Positions 7,656-15,773 of a stretch of DNA of 34,122 nucleotides are shown one piece after another; the stretch's first letter is position 1, and each line of letters starts with the position of its first letter. The notes below the pieces were generated by a model, which was given only the letters and a program-made list of their open reading frames with translations, was not told the origin of the DNA and did no database searches. The translations under genes were made by a program, and so were the position numbers. The stretch is from Prevotella sp. DNF00663 (GTDB lineage Bacteria; Bacteroidota; Bacteroidia; Bacteroidales; Bacteroidaceae), in contig NZ_KQ960616.1 of the NCBI RefSeq assembly GCF_001553265.1, forward strand, positions 1-34,122. Reading direction: 5' to 3'.

Positions 7656-9329
7656 CTATTTGGTTGTTTTATGGTCGAGTAATGCTCTTGCATTGCTGAT
7701 AGCCTCTTTTGTAACGCTGCTGCCACTGAGCATTTGTGCGATTTCTTGCACTCTCTCCTCATCGGAAAGTAATATCATTCGACTTTCGGTTTCTTCTTCT
7801 GTGTCGTTCTTAGATACTTTATAGTGATGAGTACCCAATGCTGCAATTTGTGGAAGGTGAGTTATACTGATGACTTGGCGACCATTCATACCCATTTCGT
7901 TCATTATTTTAGCCATTTGTTCGGCAACTCTTCCACTGATTCCGGTATCCACTTCATCAAAAATAATTGTAGGTAATTTAATGGCACCACTAATCATTGC
8001 TTTGAGTGAAAACATGACTCTAGCAATTTCACCACCTGATGCTACTTGGCTAATGGGTTGGAGTGGAGTGTTCTTGTTGGCGCTGAAGAGAAATGATACT
8101 TTGTCGCAGCCATCGGAAGATAGTTCTTTCTGTTTGATAGAAACTTCAAACTTAATATTAGGAATGCCCATAGGGATGAGCCTAGTATGCATTTCTTCTT
8201 CTGTTAACTTTGAAGCTCTAGCCCTTGATTTAGAGAGAATTAAAGCTTTTTTGTTGCACTCTTTCTCTAAGAGTATAATCTGCTGGTTGAGTTCTGAGAG
8301 TTTCTCATCGTAGTCTCCGATTTCATTGAGCTGTGTAGCAATGGAATCGCGCTCATGCATTAATTCCTCTATAGACTCGACGTGGAACTTTTGTTGGAGC
8401 GAGTATATCGTATCTAGGCGCTGATTGAGTCTCTCTTGGAGTTGAGGATCAAACTCGATGGAATCGGCCTTTCCTGATATTTCTTGCGCAATATCTTTGA
8501 CTTCTATGTGTAATTGGTCTAGTCTTTCTGCCAAGACTTTGGCATCTGCATGGTAGTTTTCGATGGAATGGAGGTTTTCTGAAGCATTTCTGATGTGTTG
8601 TATGATTCCATTGTCATCCCCAGACAGCAGATCATCGGTCTTGTAATAAGCAGCTTTAATACTTTCTGCATGTTCAATCTGAGCAATTTCTTGCTCAAGA
8701 GTTTCTTGTTCGTTGGTATCGTTGAGATTGGCATCGGAAAGTTCTTGAAGTCTGAATTGCAGATAATCTTGATTTTCTTTGTCTTTCTCTATATTCTCAG
8801 ACAACTCTTTAAGTTGCTGTTGCAGAGCCTTTAATTGTTTATAGCTGTTTTGGTAGTCGGCTAATTCCTTGGTATTGTTTGCCAAGATGTCAATTACCTG
8901 CAATTGGAAATCTTCTTTTTGTAATAACAGGTTCTGATGTTGGCTGTGTATATCAAGAAGATTTTCTCCAAGTTCCTTGGTAATAGAAAGGGGAACAGGA
9001 GTATCATTGATGAATGCACGGCTCTTTCCTGTTACATTGATTTCGCGACGAATGATACAGTCTTGTGCTTCATAGTCAATGTCATTCGCTTGGAAGAATG
9101 ATTCTAATGAATAGCCTGATAGGTCGAAATGGGCTTCTATGATGCATTTATTGGAACCGGGTTTGACAGATTTACAGTCTGCCCTTTGACCTAAAAGTAG
9201 GCCTATAGCTCCAAGAATGATACTCTTTCCGGCACCGGTCTCACCCGTTATCACAGAAAATCCGGGAAAGAAGTCAATGCTCATTTCCTTGATTATTGTG
9301 AAGCTTTTGATATGTAATTGTCTTAACAT
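7656..9329 (-). CDS. recN: DNA repair protein RecN
   Basis: This 557-residue SMC-like ATPase acts in double-strand break repair. The Walker A motif GETGAGKSI is at residues 29-37. A long coiled coil occupies the centre, roughly 150-370. The ABC signature is ASGGEIARV and Walker B is TIIFDEVDTGISG, followed by the TH(L)PQIAALG switch region, all in the C-terminal half. Length is typical. The N-terminus MLRQLHIKSFTII fits the family start. It sits between the DUF4835 gene (16 bp upstream) and the TPR gene, in an operon headed by dnaN, which groups it with replication and repair genes. No SOS-type operator was recognised. Confidence 0.97.
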   Translation of the reverse strand: MLRQLHIKSFTIIKEMSIDFFPGFSVITGETGAGKSIILGAIGLLLGQRADCKSVKPGSNKCIIEAHFDLSGYSLESFFQANDIDYEAQDCIIRREINVTGKSRAFINDTPVPLSITKELGENLLDIHSQHQNLLLQKEDFQLQVIDILANNTKELADYQNSYKQLKALQQQLKELSENIEKDKENQDYLQFRLQELSDANLNDTNEQETLEQEIAQIEHAESIKAAYYKTDDLLSGDDNGIIQHIRNASENLHSIENYHADAKVLAERLDQLHIEVKDIAQEISGKADSIEFDPQLQERLNQRLDTIYSLQQKFHVESIEELMHERDSIATQLNEIGDYDEKLSELNQQIILLEKECNKKALILSKSRARASKLTEEEMHTRLIPMGIPNIKFEVSIKQKELSSDGCDKVSFLFSANKNTPLQPISQVASGGEIARVMFSLKAMISGAIKLPTIIFDEVDTGISGRVAEQMAKIMNEMGMNGRQVISITHLPQIAALGTHHYKVSKNDTEEETESRMILLSDEERVQEIAQMLSGSSVTKEAISNARALLDHKTTK

Positions 9330-9345
9330 AATGCTAGTGAGGTTT

Positions 9346-10260
9346 TTATCTTAATATTTTTTCCCAAGAAGTATTTTGACTTGCATTGATTCGAATAAGT
9401 AAATCGTAGATAGCTTGTTTTTCTTTTTTTGTTCCTTGAGAATGATAGATGTTTACTAATTCGTCTTTCTTAAAGTCAGTCCAAATCTGTGGGAGCACGC
9501 TAAGAGGCTTGTTCTCATGTGCTTTTTTCAAATTACTCTCTAATGATTTGGTGATATTAGCTCTACCTCTGGCAGTATTTGTTTGCATTTCATCAAGCCC
9601 TGTACGATAGTAATCGTATTGCAGTTGGCGCAATGGTTTCATACCTTCATCTAGATAATCATTGATGATGGCAAATCTGTTTCTAGAGTCTTCGAAACTT
9701 TTCCAACCAGTGAAACTTAGGCTCTGTGCATTGTTGACCAACGTAAAGCATCTTTGTAGAATTTCTTCTCCGCCCATAGGAGCAAATGTATCTTGGTTGG
9801 TTCCGATAATGAGAAGAGCATAGTAGGCTAAGAGGGCAGTCAACTGGTTGTCTATGGTAGCCTCTGTAAAGTTCAATTGGTCGAACTGGGAAAAATCAAA
9901 GTTGAAGTTATTATCGGTATTATTGTATATGGTTGTAGTATAAGCAGAGTTGTATACAGGTCTGTTGGCTTGTATAATAGCCCTTGCAGTCATTTGGTTA
10001 TTGTCCTTATCATACTTTGTGATGGTGATATTGAAGGAACAATTGATTCGTTCGTTCTTTTGGAAAATAAGTGAGGTCCATTGCCTGTCATTGAGAAATT
10101 GCTCAATAGACTTCTGTAAACTCGTGAATACAGACTCGTCAGTACCTTGTATCTGTGAATGATTGATGGCGACTTTTGCTAATAATTCCTGCCCATGTCC
10201 AATAGAAAATTGTAACATGAGGTATAAAAAAAAGAAAAGAAACTTAGCAAAAAACTTCAT
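9346..10260 (-). CDS. DUF4835 family exported protein (PorD-like)
   Basis: This 304-residue protein has a strongly hydrophobic N-terminal signal peptide (about residues 5-20, cleavage probably after GHG or nearby). It is followed by a soluble periplasmic region with the family features: a QELLAKVAINHSQIQGTD start, an FNF-rich stretch near 120-130, LLAYYALLIIGTNQDTFAPMGGEE, and a closing INASQNTSWEKIL. I recognise it as DUF4835. Some annotations name this family PorD and link it to the type IX secretion system; I recall that from memory and the sequence does not prove it. It begins 2 bp after the coaBC stop and precedes recN, so expression is tied to dnaN. No catalytic motif is visible. Confidence 0.8.
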   Translation of the reverse strand: MKFFAKFLFFFLYLMLQFSIGHGQELLAKVAINHSQIQGTDESVFTSLQKSIEQFLNDRQWTSLIFQKNERINCSFNITITKYDKDNNQMTARAIIQANRPVYNSAYTTTIYNNTDNNFNFDFSQFDQLNFTEATIDNQLTALLAYYALLIIGTNQDTFAPMGGEEILQRCFTLVNNAQSLSFTGWKSFEDSRNRFAIINDYLDEGMKPLRQLQYDYYRTGLDEMQTNTARGRANITKSLESNLKKAHENKPLSVLPQIWTDFKKDELVNIYHSQGTKKEKQAIYDLLIRINASQNTSWEKILR

Positions 10261-10262
10261 AA

Positions 10263-11462
10263 CTACAAGTTTTCTTTATAACCTTCTAATGCATCAACAA
10301 TATCTTTTGCAACGTCTTTCTTGCTTTTCTTTCCGAAGGCTTTGCGCTCACCGTTGCGATAGATGATAGTGATTTGGTTGTCATCACTTTGAAATGTAGT
10401 ACCGGGAATTTGGGTGGAATTCATCACAATGAAGTTCGCATTCTTCTTGTTAAGTTTTTTAGTCGCATTTTCTAGCTCATGGTCGGTTTCTAAAGCAAAT
10501 GCTACTAACAGCTGCTCAGGCTTCTTGGCTTTACCCAAAGAGGCTGCAATATCTTTTGTTGGAATCAAGGATAATTCAAGGTTATCACCAGTTCGTTTGA
10601 TTTTAGAATCATTTTGCTCACCAAAGGTGAAGTCTGCGACAGCGGCGCTCAGTATGGTTACATCTGATTCCGGAAAATGTTTAGTGGTTTGTTCGTACAT
10701 TTGCCCTGCGCTCTCAACGTCTATCCTGTGGACATTTTTGGGGGTAGGGAGGTGTACCGGCCCAGCAATGAGTGTGACATCAGCTCCTCTAGATGCACAC
10801 TCTGCAGCAATAGCAAATCCCATTTTTCCCGAAGAATAGTTGCCAATGAATCTGACCGGATCTATCTTTTCAAATGTAGGACCAGCGGTGATAAGTACTT
10901 TCTTTTTGAAAGTAGACTGATGTTGGAAATACTGTTCAACTGCTTTTACTATGATTTCAGGATCTGCCATACGGCCTTTTCCTTCCAGTCCACTTGCTAG
11001 AAAGCCTGATTGAGGGTCAATAATGGTATTTCCGTAGCCTTGAAGGGTTGCTAAGTTCTGCTGTGTGGAAGGATGTGCAAACATATCTAAGTCCATGGCC
11101 GGAGCAACGAAGATTTTCGCTTTCATGCTTAAATAGGTAGTGATAAGCATGTTGTCGGCAACTCCATGAGCCATCTTCCCAATGGTAGAGGCCGTACATG
11201 GAGCAATAATCATGCAGTCTGCCCATAATCCGAGATCTACATGAGAATTCCATGTACCGTCTCTTTGGGAGAAAAATTCACTGATAGTAGGCTTTCTTGT
11301 TAAAGTAGAAAGTGTTAAAGGAGTGATAAACTCTTTGCCCGCAGGCGTTATAACAACTTGAACTTCTGCGCCAGCTTTGATAAGTAAGCGAATGAGAGAA
11401 CAAGCCTTGTATGCAGCTATGCTCCCAGTAATACCTAAAACGATATGTTTGCCTTTCAACAT
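10263..11462 (-). CDS. coaBC: Bifunctional phosphopantothenoylcysteine decarboxylase / phosphopantothenate-cysteine ligase
   Basis: This 399-residue fusion carries out two consecutive steps of coenzyme A synthesis. The N-terminal CoaC flavoprotein domain (about 1-180) has GSIAAYKA, the catalytic histidine H74 in WNSHVDLG, and APCTASTIGKMAHGVADN. The C-terminal CoaB domain (about 187-399) has ITAGPTFEKIDPVRF and NYSSGKMGFAIA. Two CoaC positions differ from the E. coli Dfp pattern. PxMNxxM reads PAMDLDM (D124 for Asn), and the ACG motif reads ASG (S157 for the conserved Cys). I believe these changes are common in Bacteroidota, so the gene is probably functional. It lies 27 bp downstream of the exonuclease gene, inside the dnaN operon. 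Confidence 0.95.
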   Translation of the reverse strand: MLKGKHIVLGITGSIAAYKACSLIRLLIKAGAEVQVVITPAGKEFITPLTLSTLTRKPTISEFFSQRDGTWNSHVDLGLWADCMIIAPCTASTIGKMAHGVADNMLITTYLSMKAKIFVAPAMDLDMFAHPSTQQNLATLQGYGNTIIDPQSGFLASGLEGKGRMADPEIIVKAVEQYFQHQSTFKKKVLITAGPTFEKIDPVRFIGNYSSGKMGFAIAAECASRGADVTLIAGPVHLPTPKNVHRIDVESAGQMYEQTTKHFPESDVTILSAAVADFTFGEQNDSKIKRTGDNLELSLIPTKDIAASLGKAKKPEQLLVAFALETDHELENATKKLNKKNANFIVMNSTQIPGTTFQSDDNQITIIYRNGERKAFGKKSKKDVAKDIVDALEGYKENL

Positions 11463-11489
11463 CGGAAATCTATGATTATGGTTCGATTG

Positions 11490-12344
11490 TTATCTGTTGT
11501 TGAATTCTCTTAGTCTGATACGTGTGAGAATTTGCTTTGTATTGTTGGTAAAATCACCAGCAAGCATCCAACTATAATATCCCGGATCGCGTTTTAAAAC
11601 GTCTGCCACTGGTATTCCTTTGTACTTGCCAAAGTTGAAGACTTCAATAAATTGCTCTTTTCCATCTTTATCGGTAACGGGAGCACCATCTTTGTTTAAG
11701 ATCGGTTTCCAAATAATACGTCCTGCAAAGTCTACATTGGCATTCATTTTAGAGAATTCAGCCAATGCATCCATATCGTTTGGCAATATTCTTTCGGATG
11801 CGGATTGGTTCTCAGGGGAGTACATCGCTAATTCACCGAGTAGAACTCGATAAGTAGCTTCGGTATCTTGATCGGCTCGATGAGCTTCAAAATCATCCTC
11901 CATCTTTCTACCACAGTAGAATTCATAGGCTGCTGCGAGGTTTCTACGTTCCATTTTGTGGAAGATAGTCTGGATGTCAATGAGTTTGGATTTGGAGAAA
12001 TCAAAGTCAACTCCCGCACGAAGGAACTCTTCGGAAAGCATGGGGACGTCGAAACGATTAGAATTGAAGCCAGCAAAATCGCAACCTTTAAACTCTTCAT
12101 AGAGCTTGGGAGATAACTCTTTGAACGAAGGAGCATCGGCAACACTTTCGTTGGTGATACCTGTCAAGGCTGACACCTCCTGTGGAATGGGCTGGCCGGG
12201 ATTAACTTTGTAGTCGCCACGGATTTCAGTACCGTCGGGTAAGACTTTGATATATGATATTTGTATGATACGGTCTTTAACCAGATCAAGCCCCGTAGAC
12301 TCCAAATCGAAGACTACTAAGGGCTTTTTTAAGTTGAGTTTCAT
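11490..12344 (-). CDS. DnaQ-like 3'-5' exonuclease (DEDDh) with C-terminal FGKYKG domain
   Basis: This 284-residue protein has an N-terminal DEDDh exonuclease domain (about 8-170). Exo I is VFDLESTG with D13 and E15, Exo II is NRFDV with D99, and Exo III is HRADQD with H155 and D160, so all metal ligands are present. After a linker, residues 236-262 carry NFGKYKGIPVADVL and YYSWML. This resembles the small DUF3820-type domain found after exonuclease domains in Bacteroidota. It is second in the dnaN operon, 9 bp after the dnaN stop. A role in proofreading or replication-linked repair is inferred from that position. It could act as a pol III epsilon-like subunit or as a free exonuclease. Confidence 0.9.
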   Translation of the reverse strand: MKLNLKKPLVVFDLESTGLDLVKDRIIQISYIKVLPDGTEIRGDYKVNPGQPIPQEVSALTGITNESVADAPSFKELSPKLYEEFKGCDFAGFNSNRFDVPMLSEEFLRAGVDFDFSKSKLIDIQTIFHKMERRNLAAAYEFYCGRKMEDDFEAHRADQDTEATYRVLLGELAMYSPENQSASERILPNDMDALAEFSKMNANVDFAGRIIWKPILNKDGAPVTDKDGKEQFIEVFNFGKYKGIPVADVLKRDPGYYSWMLAGDFTNNTKQILTRIRLREFNNR

Positions 12345-12353
12345 TTGAAAAAA

Positions 12354-13478
12354 TTAATCGTTCAGAAGCATTGGCATAATCAGCATGAGGATATTTTGAT
12401 TTTCCGGTTGCTGAGTAGGAATAACTATACCGGCACGACTAGGATCTGCCAATAAGATATCTACTTCTTCACTTTCCATGTTGTTGAGGATTTCCTGCAT
12501 AGAGCTTCCTTTGAAACCAATGCTGATAATAGAGGAATCGTAATCACATACGATTTCTTCCTTAGCACTGGTAGCGAAGTCTACATCCTCTGAACTCAGG
12601 CGTAGTTTGCCACTTTCAAGATGGAAGCGAACCAATTGGCTGCTTTCACTAGCAAATGGGAGAACACGACGGAGGGCTCCTATGAGAATTTTTCTGTCAA
12701 TAGTTAGCTTGTTTGGATTATTTCTAGGGATGACAGAGTTGTAATTTGGATATTTTCCCTCAATTAATCTACATGTGAGTACTGTGTTGCTTGTTGTAAA
12801 TTCCGCAGTTCTAGCATTGAATTTAATGATGACCTCTGTATCATCCTTGACGAGAATTCCCTTCAAAAGCATTGCAGGCTTCTTGGGAAGAATGAATGAG
12901 GCTGGTGTTGAGTTCTTGATATTTAGTATCTGGTTGCGCACAAGTTTATGCCCATCACTGGCAACAATGGCTAGATTTTCGTTTGTCAGATCAAAATAGA
13001 TACCGCTCATTACCGGCCTTAATTCGTCTTGTCCTGTGGCAAAAATAGAACGAGAAACATTGTCTAATAGGACGGCTGCCGGTATGGTGATAACGGTTAC
13101 ATCGTCTGTAATAGAAGTGTTTTTGGGATACTCGTTAGCATTTTGTGCAGTAAAGTTGTAAACACCATTTTGATATATAATCTGCACAGAATATGAATTG
13201 GTATCAATTTCGAAAGTTAGTGGCTGTTCTGGAAGTTCCTTGACGGCATCCAATAAGGTTCTACTAGGTACTGCAAAAACTCCATTTTGATCAGCCTCAT
13301 CTAGTGAGAGGGTTGATTTGATGACATTCTCACTGTCAGATGCTGTGACAGATAATTCGTTCCCAGACACTTCGAACAGGAAGCAATCTAGTATGGGCAA
13401 TGTATTTTTATTATTAATTACTTTTGCCAATGACTGCAGTCTATTATTGAGCAAGCTGCTAGAAATCGTAAATCTCAT
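12354..13478 (-). CDS. dnaN: DNA polymerase III sliding clamp, beta subunit
   Basis: This 374-residue sliding clamp tethers DNA polymerase III and other partners to DNA. The three repeated clamp folds can be followed: MRFTISSSLLNNRLQSLAKVINNKNTLPIL at the N-terminus, GVYNFTAQNANEYP and RSIFATGQDELRPVMSGIYFD in the middle, and LTCRLIEGKYPNYNSVIPRNNPNKL followed by the C-terminal LIMPMLL. The frame stays open 24 codons further upstream, but the ATG at 13478 gives the family N-terminus and places the promoter outside the gene. It heads a six-gene operon (dnaN, exonuclease, coaBC, DUF4835, recN, TPR protein) and is not next to dnaA, which is normal for this phylum. Confidence 0.97.
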   Translation of the reverse strand: MRFTISSSLLNNRLQSLAKVINNKNTLPILDCFLFEVSGNELSVTASDSENVIKSTLSLDEADQNGVFAVPSRTLLDAVKELPEQPLTFEIDTNSYSVQIIYQNGVYNFTAQNANEYPKNTSITDDVTVITIPAAVLLDNVSRSIFATGQDELRPVMSGIYFDLTNENLAIVASDGHKLVRNQILNIKNSTPASFILPKKPAMLLKGILVKDDTEVIIKFNARTAEFTTSNTVLTCRLIEGKYPNYNSVIPRNNPNKLTIDRKILIGALRRVLPFASESSQLVRFHLESGKLRLSSEDVDFATSAKEEIVCDYDSSIISIGFKGSSMQEILNNMESEEVDILLADPSRAGIVIPTQQPENQNILMLIMPMLLND

Positions 13479-13519
13479 TAGTATGTTGTTTAAAATTATT
13501 AATCTGATTTTCCGTTGCA

Positions 13520-13551
13520 CAAAAATACGAAAAACCATTGTCACCGGCAAA
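13520..13551 (-). promoter_or_regulatory. Promoter of the dnaN operon
   Basis: On the minus strand TTTG (13548-13551), a 20-bp spacer and TATTTTTG (13520-13527) give a full match to the Bacteroidota promoter consensus. Transcription would start near 13514, about 36 nt before the dnaN ATG at 13478. This supports the shorter dnaN start. Confidence 0.7.
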
Positions 13552-13590
13552 AAAAACGTATGAAATGTTCTCTTTTTAGAACTATTTTAG

Positions 13591-13598
13591 TAATTTCG
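13591..13598 (+). promoter_or_regulatory. Candidate -7 element for the DUF3127 gene
   Basis: TAATTTCG, one mismatch from TAnnTTTG, lies 39 bp before the ATG at 13638 and points away from the dnaN promoter. No clear -33 element is seen. Confidence 0.3.
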
Positions 13599-13637
13599 CA
13601 AACTACAAAGTTATCAATAGTATTAAATAAAAATATA

Positions 13638-14036
13638 ATGGAGTTACAAGGAAAAGTTATTGCAGTACTTCCTGAGCGTAGTGGCGTCTCTGCCCGTGGT
13701 GAATGGAAATCCCAGAGTTTTGTAATTGAAACACATGAGGCTTATCCACATAAAATGGTATTTGATGTTTTTGGTGCAGAACGTCTACAGAGATTCAATA
13801 TTCAAGTAGGACAAGAGATTTCAGTGTCTTTCGATATTGATGCACATGAGTACAATGGACGTTGGTTTAATAATATCCGTGCTTTTGATGTGAGGCCGGT
13901 AGACCCGGCTTCCATTGGTATGGCACCTGCTGCAGCTCCGGTTGGAACATTCGGTAATACACCGATTCCGACACAATCTGCTGTACCTACAGCCCCTGCT
14001 ATGGATGATGGGCAGGATAGCGATTTGCCATTCTAG
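13638..14036 (+). CDS. DUF3127 protein, OB-like domain with SSB-like C-terminal tip
   Basis: This 132-residue cytoplasmic protein belongs, as I recognise it, to DUF3127, a family of unknown function. Residues 1-88 form a compact beta-rich domain (MELQGKVIAVLPERSG, SFVIETHE, ISVSFDIDAHEYNGRWFNNIRAFDV) of the kind expected for an OB fold. Residues 89-121 are a proline/alanine-rich linker. The last eleven residues, MDDGQDSDLPF, are acidic and end in D-L-P-F. This matches the C-terminal peptide by which single-stranded DNA-binding proteins recruit partners. The frame is open further upstream, but the ATG at 13638 gives the family N-terminus. It is divergent from dnaN and has its own terminator. 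An SSB-like role is inference. Confidence 0.85.
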   Translation: MELQGKVIAVLPERSGVSARGEWKSQSFVIETHEAYPHKMVFDVFGAERLQRFNIQVGQEISVSFDIDAHEYNGRWFNNIRAFDVRPVDPASIGMAPAAAPVGTFGNTPIPTQSAVPTAPAMDDGQDSDLPF

Positions 14037-14055
14037 CGCCCATCTCATAGGATAG

Positions 14056-14106
14056 ACTCCCCTCTGTCACTTGTTAGGAGTGATAGAGGGGAGTTTTGTT
14101 TTTTTA
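14056..14106 (+). terminator. Strong intrinsic terminator after the DUF3127 gene
   Basis: A 16-bp stem (14056-14071 with 14079-14094, one G-U pair, 7-nt loop) is followed at once by a T-rich tract to 14106. It separates the DUF3127 gene from pyk. Confidence 0.9.
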
Positions 14107-14178
14107 TTGATGATATTAATGTTTTAACATAATGGACTGTAGATTTATAACAAAATCATTATTTTTATATTTTTGCTA

Positions 14179-14210
14179 TTCGTGTTTTTAGTTTGAATTC
14201 CGTAACTTTG
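14179..14210 (+). promoter_or_regulatory. Promoter of pyk
   Basis: TTCG (14179-14182, one mismatch to TTTG), a 20-bp spacer and TAACTTTG (14203-14210, exact -7 match) precede pyk. The leader would be about 20 nt with no Shine-Dalgarno sequence. Confidence 0.55.
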
Positions 14211-14235
14211 CAATATTAAATAAATCGCTAGCAAT

Positions 14236-15696
14236 ATGAAACAAACTAAGATAGTAGCTTCAATCAGCGATCGCAGATGTGATCAGGATTTTATTAGAAG
14301 GCTTTTTTTTGCGGGGATGAATGTGGCACGTATTAATACAGCCCATGCAACTCCTGATGGTATCCGCACTATTGTCAAGAATATCCGTGCTGTATCACCT
14401 CATATAGGTATTATGATTGATACGAAAGGACCGGAGATTAGAACGACAGCAGTGGAGTCTCCTATATCATATAAGACAGGAGATGTAGTAAAAATATTCG
14501 GTCGTCCGGGAATGGATACTTCTCATGACATTATCAATTTAAGTTATTCTGACATCTGCAAGGATGTGAAAGTAAACGATCATTTGTTATTTGATGATGG
14601 TGAGTTGGATATAAAAATATTCGAGAATGTAGGTCCGATGCTTGTTGGTCAAGTACAGAATGATGGAACACTTGGGGCACGAAAAAGTGTCAACGTACCG
14701 GGTGAGCATATTGATTTGCCTGCTATTACTGAGAAAGATGAGCAGAATATTCTTTTGGCAATAGAACTTGATATTGATTTTATAGCCCATTCTTTTGTTC
14801 GTAATGCTGCGGATATTAAGGCTGTACAAACTATTTTGGATGAACATAATAGTGACGTCAAGATTATTTCTAAAATTGAAAACCAAGAAGGTGTAGATAA
14901 TATTGATGAAATTATAGACGCTTCTTATGGTATTATGGTGGCCAGAGGAGATTTAGGTATAGAAGTTCCTATAGAGCGTATTCCGGGTATTCAGCGTCAA
15001 ATTATACGCAAATGTATTTTGAAAAAGAGGCCTGTGATTGTAGCGACTCAGATGCTTCATACGATGATTAACAATCCTCGTCCAACAAGAGCGGAAGTGA
15101 CTGATATTGCAAATGCCATTTATTATCGTACTGATGCATTGATGTTAAGTGGTGAGACCGCTAGTGGAAAATATCCGGTAGAGGCTGTTCAGACGATGGC
15201 AAGAATCGCAGAACAGGCAGAAAGAGACAAACAACGTGAGAATGATATTGAAATTCCTATTAATGTAGGGTGTGACCAACGAGAGTTCTTGGCACATGCT
15301 GCGATAGAATCGACAGTTCAATTAGGTGTACAGGGAATTATTACAGACAGTGAAACTGGTCAGACGGCACGTAATCTTGCTGCCTTTAGAGGACCGGTTC
15401 CAGTGCTTGCTATCTGTTATAAGGAAAAGACGCAGCGTTGGCTTAATCTAAGTTATGGCGTAATACCTATTTATCAGAAGGAGCATGTATCTTCACAGTA
15501 TATGTTTTTTGCAGCATTGAGAATGTTGAGACAGAAGGGGTATATCAATCTAGAGGACAAGATTGCCTATCTAAGTGGTTCTTTTGGTGAAGGAGGAGGT
15601 ACTACTTTCTTGGAAATTAATACTGTTAATAAGGTGTTTGATCAAAGATATCAGTTCCATTTACCCGGTGAAGTAGAGCGTGTAGAGCAGAATTAA
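14236..15696 (+). CDS. pyk: Pyruvate kinase
   Basis: This 486-residue glycolytic enzyme converts phosphoenolpyruvate and ADP to pyruvate and ATP in the cytoplasm. Clear motifs are IMIDTKGPEIRT near residues 66-77, the pyruvate kinase active-site region KIENQEGVDNIDEI with VARGDLGIEVP, KRPVIVATQML, and RAEVTDIANAIYYRTDALMLSGETASGKYP. The B domain interrupts the barrel at about 75-170 as usual. The N-terminal motif normally seen as RxNFSHG is RINTAHA here, keeping Asn and His but replacing Ser. It has its own promoter and terminator, so it is monocistronic. It lies next to the galactose operon but is convergent with it. Confidence 0.96.
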   Translation: MKQTKIVASISDRRCDQDFIRRLFFAGMNVARINTAHATPDGIRTIVKNIRAVSPHIGIMIDTKGPEIRTTAVESPISYKTGDVVKIFGRPGMDTSHDIINLSYSDICKDVKVNDHLLFDDGELDIKIFENVGPMLVGQVQNDGTLGARKSVNVPGEHIDLPAITEKDEQNILLAIELDIDFIAHSFVRNAADIKAVQTILDEHNSDVKIISKIENQEGVDNIDEIIDASYGIMVARGDLGIEVPIERIPGIQRQIIRKCILKKRPVIVATQMLHTMINNPRPTRAEVTDIANAIYYRTDALMLSGETASGKYPVEAVQTMARIAEQAERDKQRENDIEIPINVGCDQREFLAHAAIESTVQLGVQGIITDSETGQTARNLAAFRGPVPVLAICYKEKTQRWLNLSYGVIPIYQKEHVSSQYMFFAALRMLRQKGYINLEDKIAYLSGSFGEGGGTTFLEINTVNKVFDQRYQFHLPGEVERVEQN

Positions 15697-15715
15697 TCTG
15701 CTGAATATAACAAAT

Positions 15716-15756
15716 AAAAGTCCTCACAACATTATTTAAGTTGTGAGGACTTTTTT
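15716..15756. terminator. Bidirectional terminator between pyk and galK
   Basis: A perfect 15-bp stem (15716-15730 with 15740-15754, 9-nt loop) has an A tract on the left and a T tract on the right, so it can act in both directions. It serves the convergent pyk and galK transcripts, 20 bp from each stop codon. Confidence 0.9.
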
Positions 15757-15773
15757 ATTGAAGTACTTAGATG

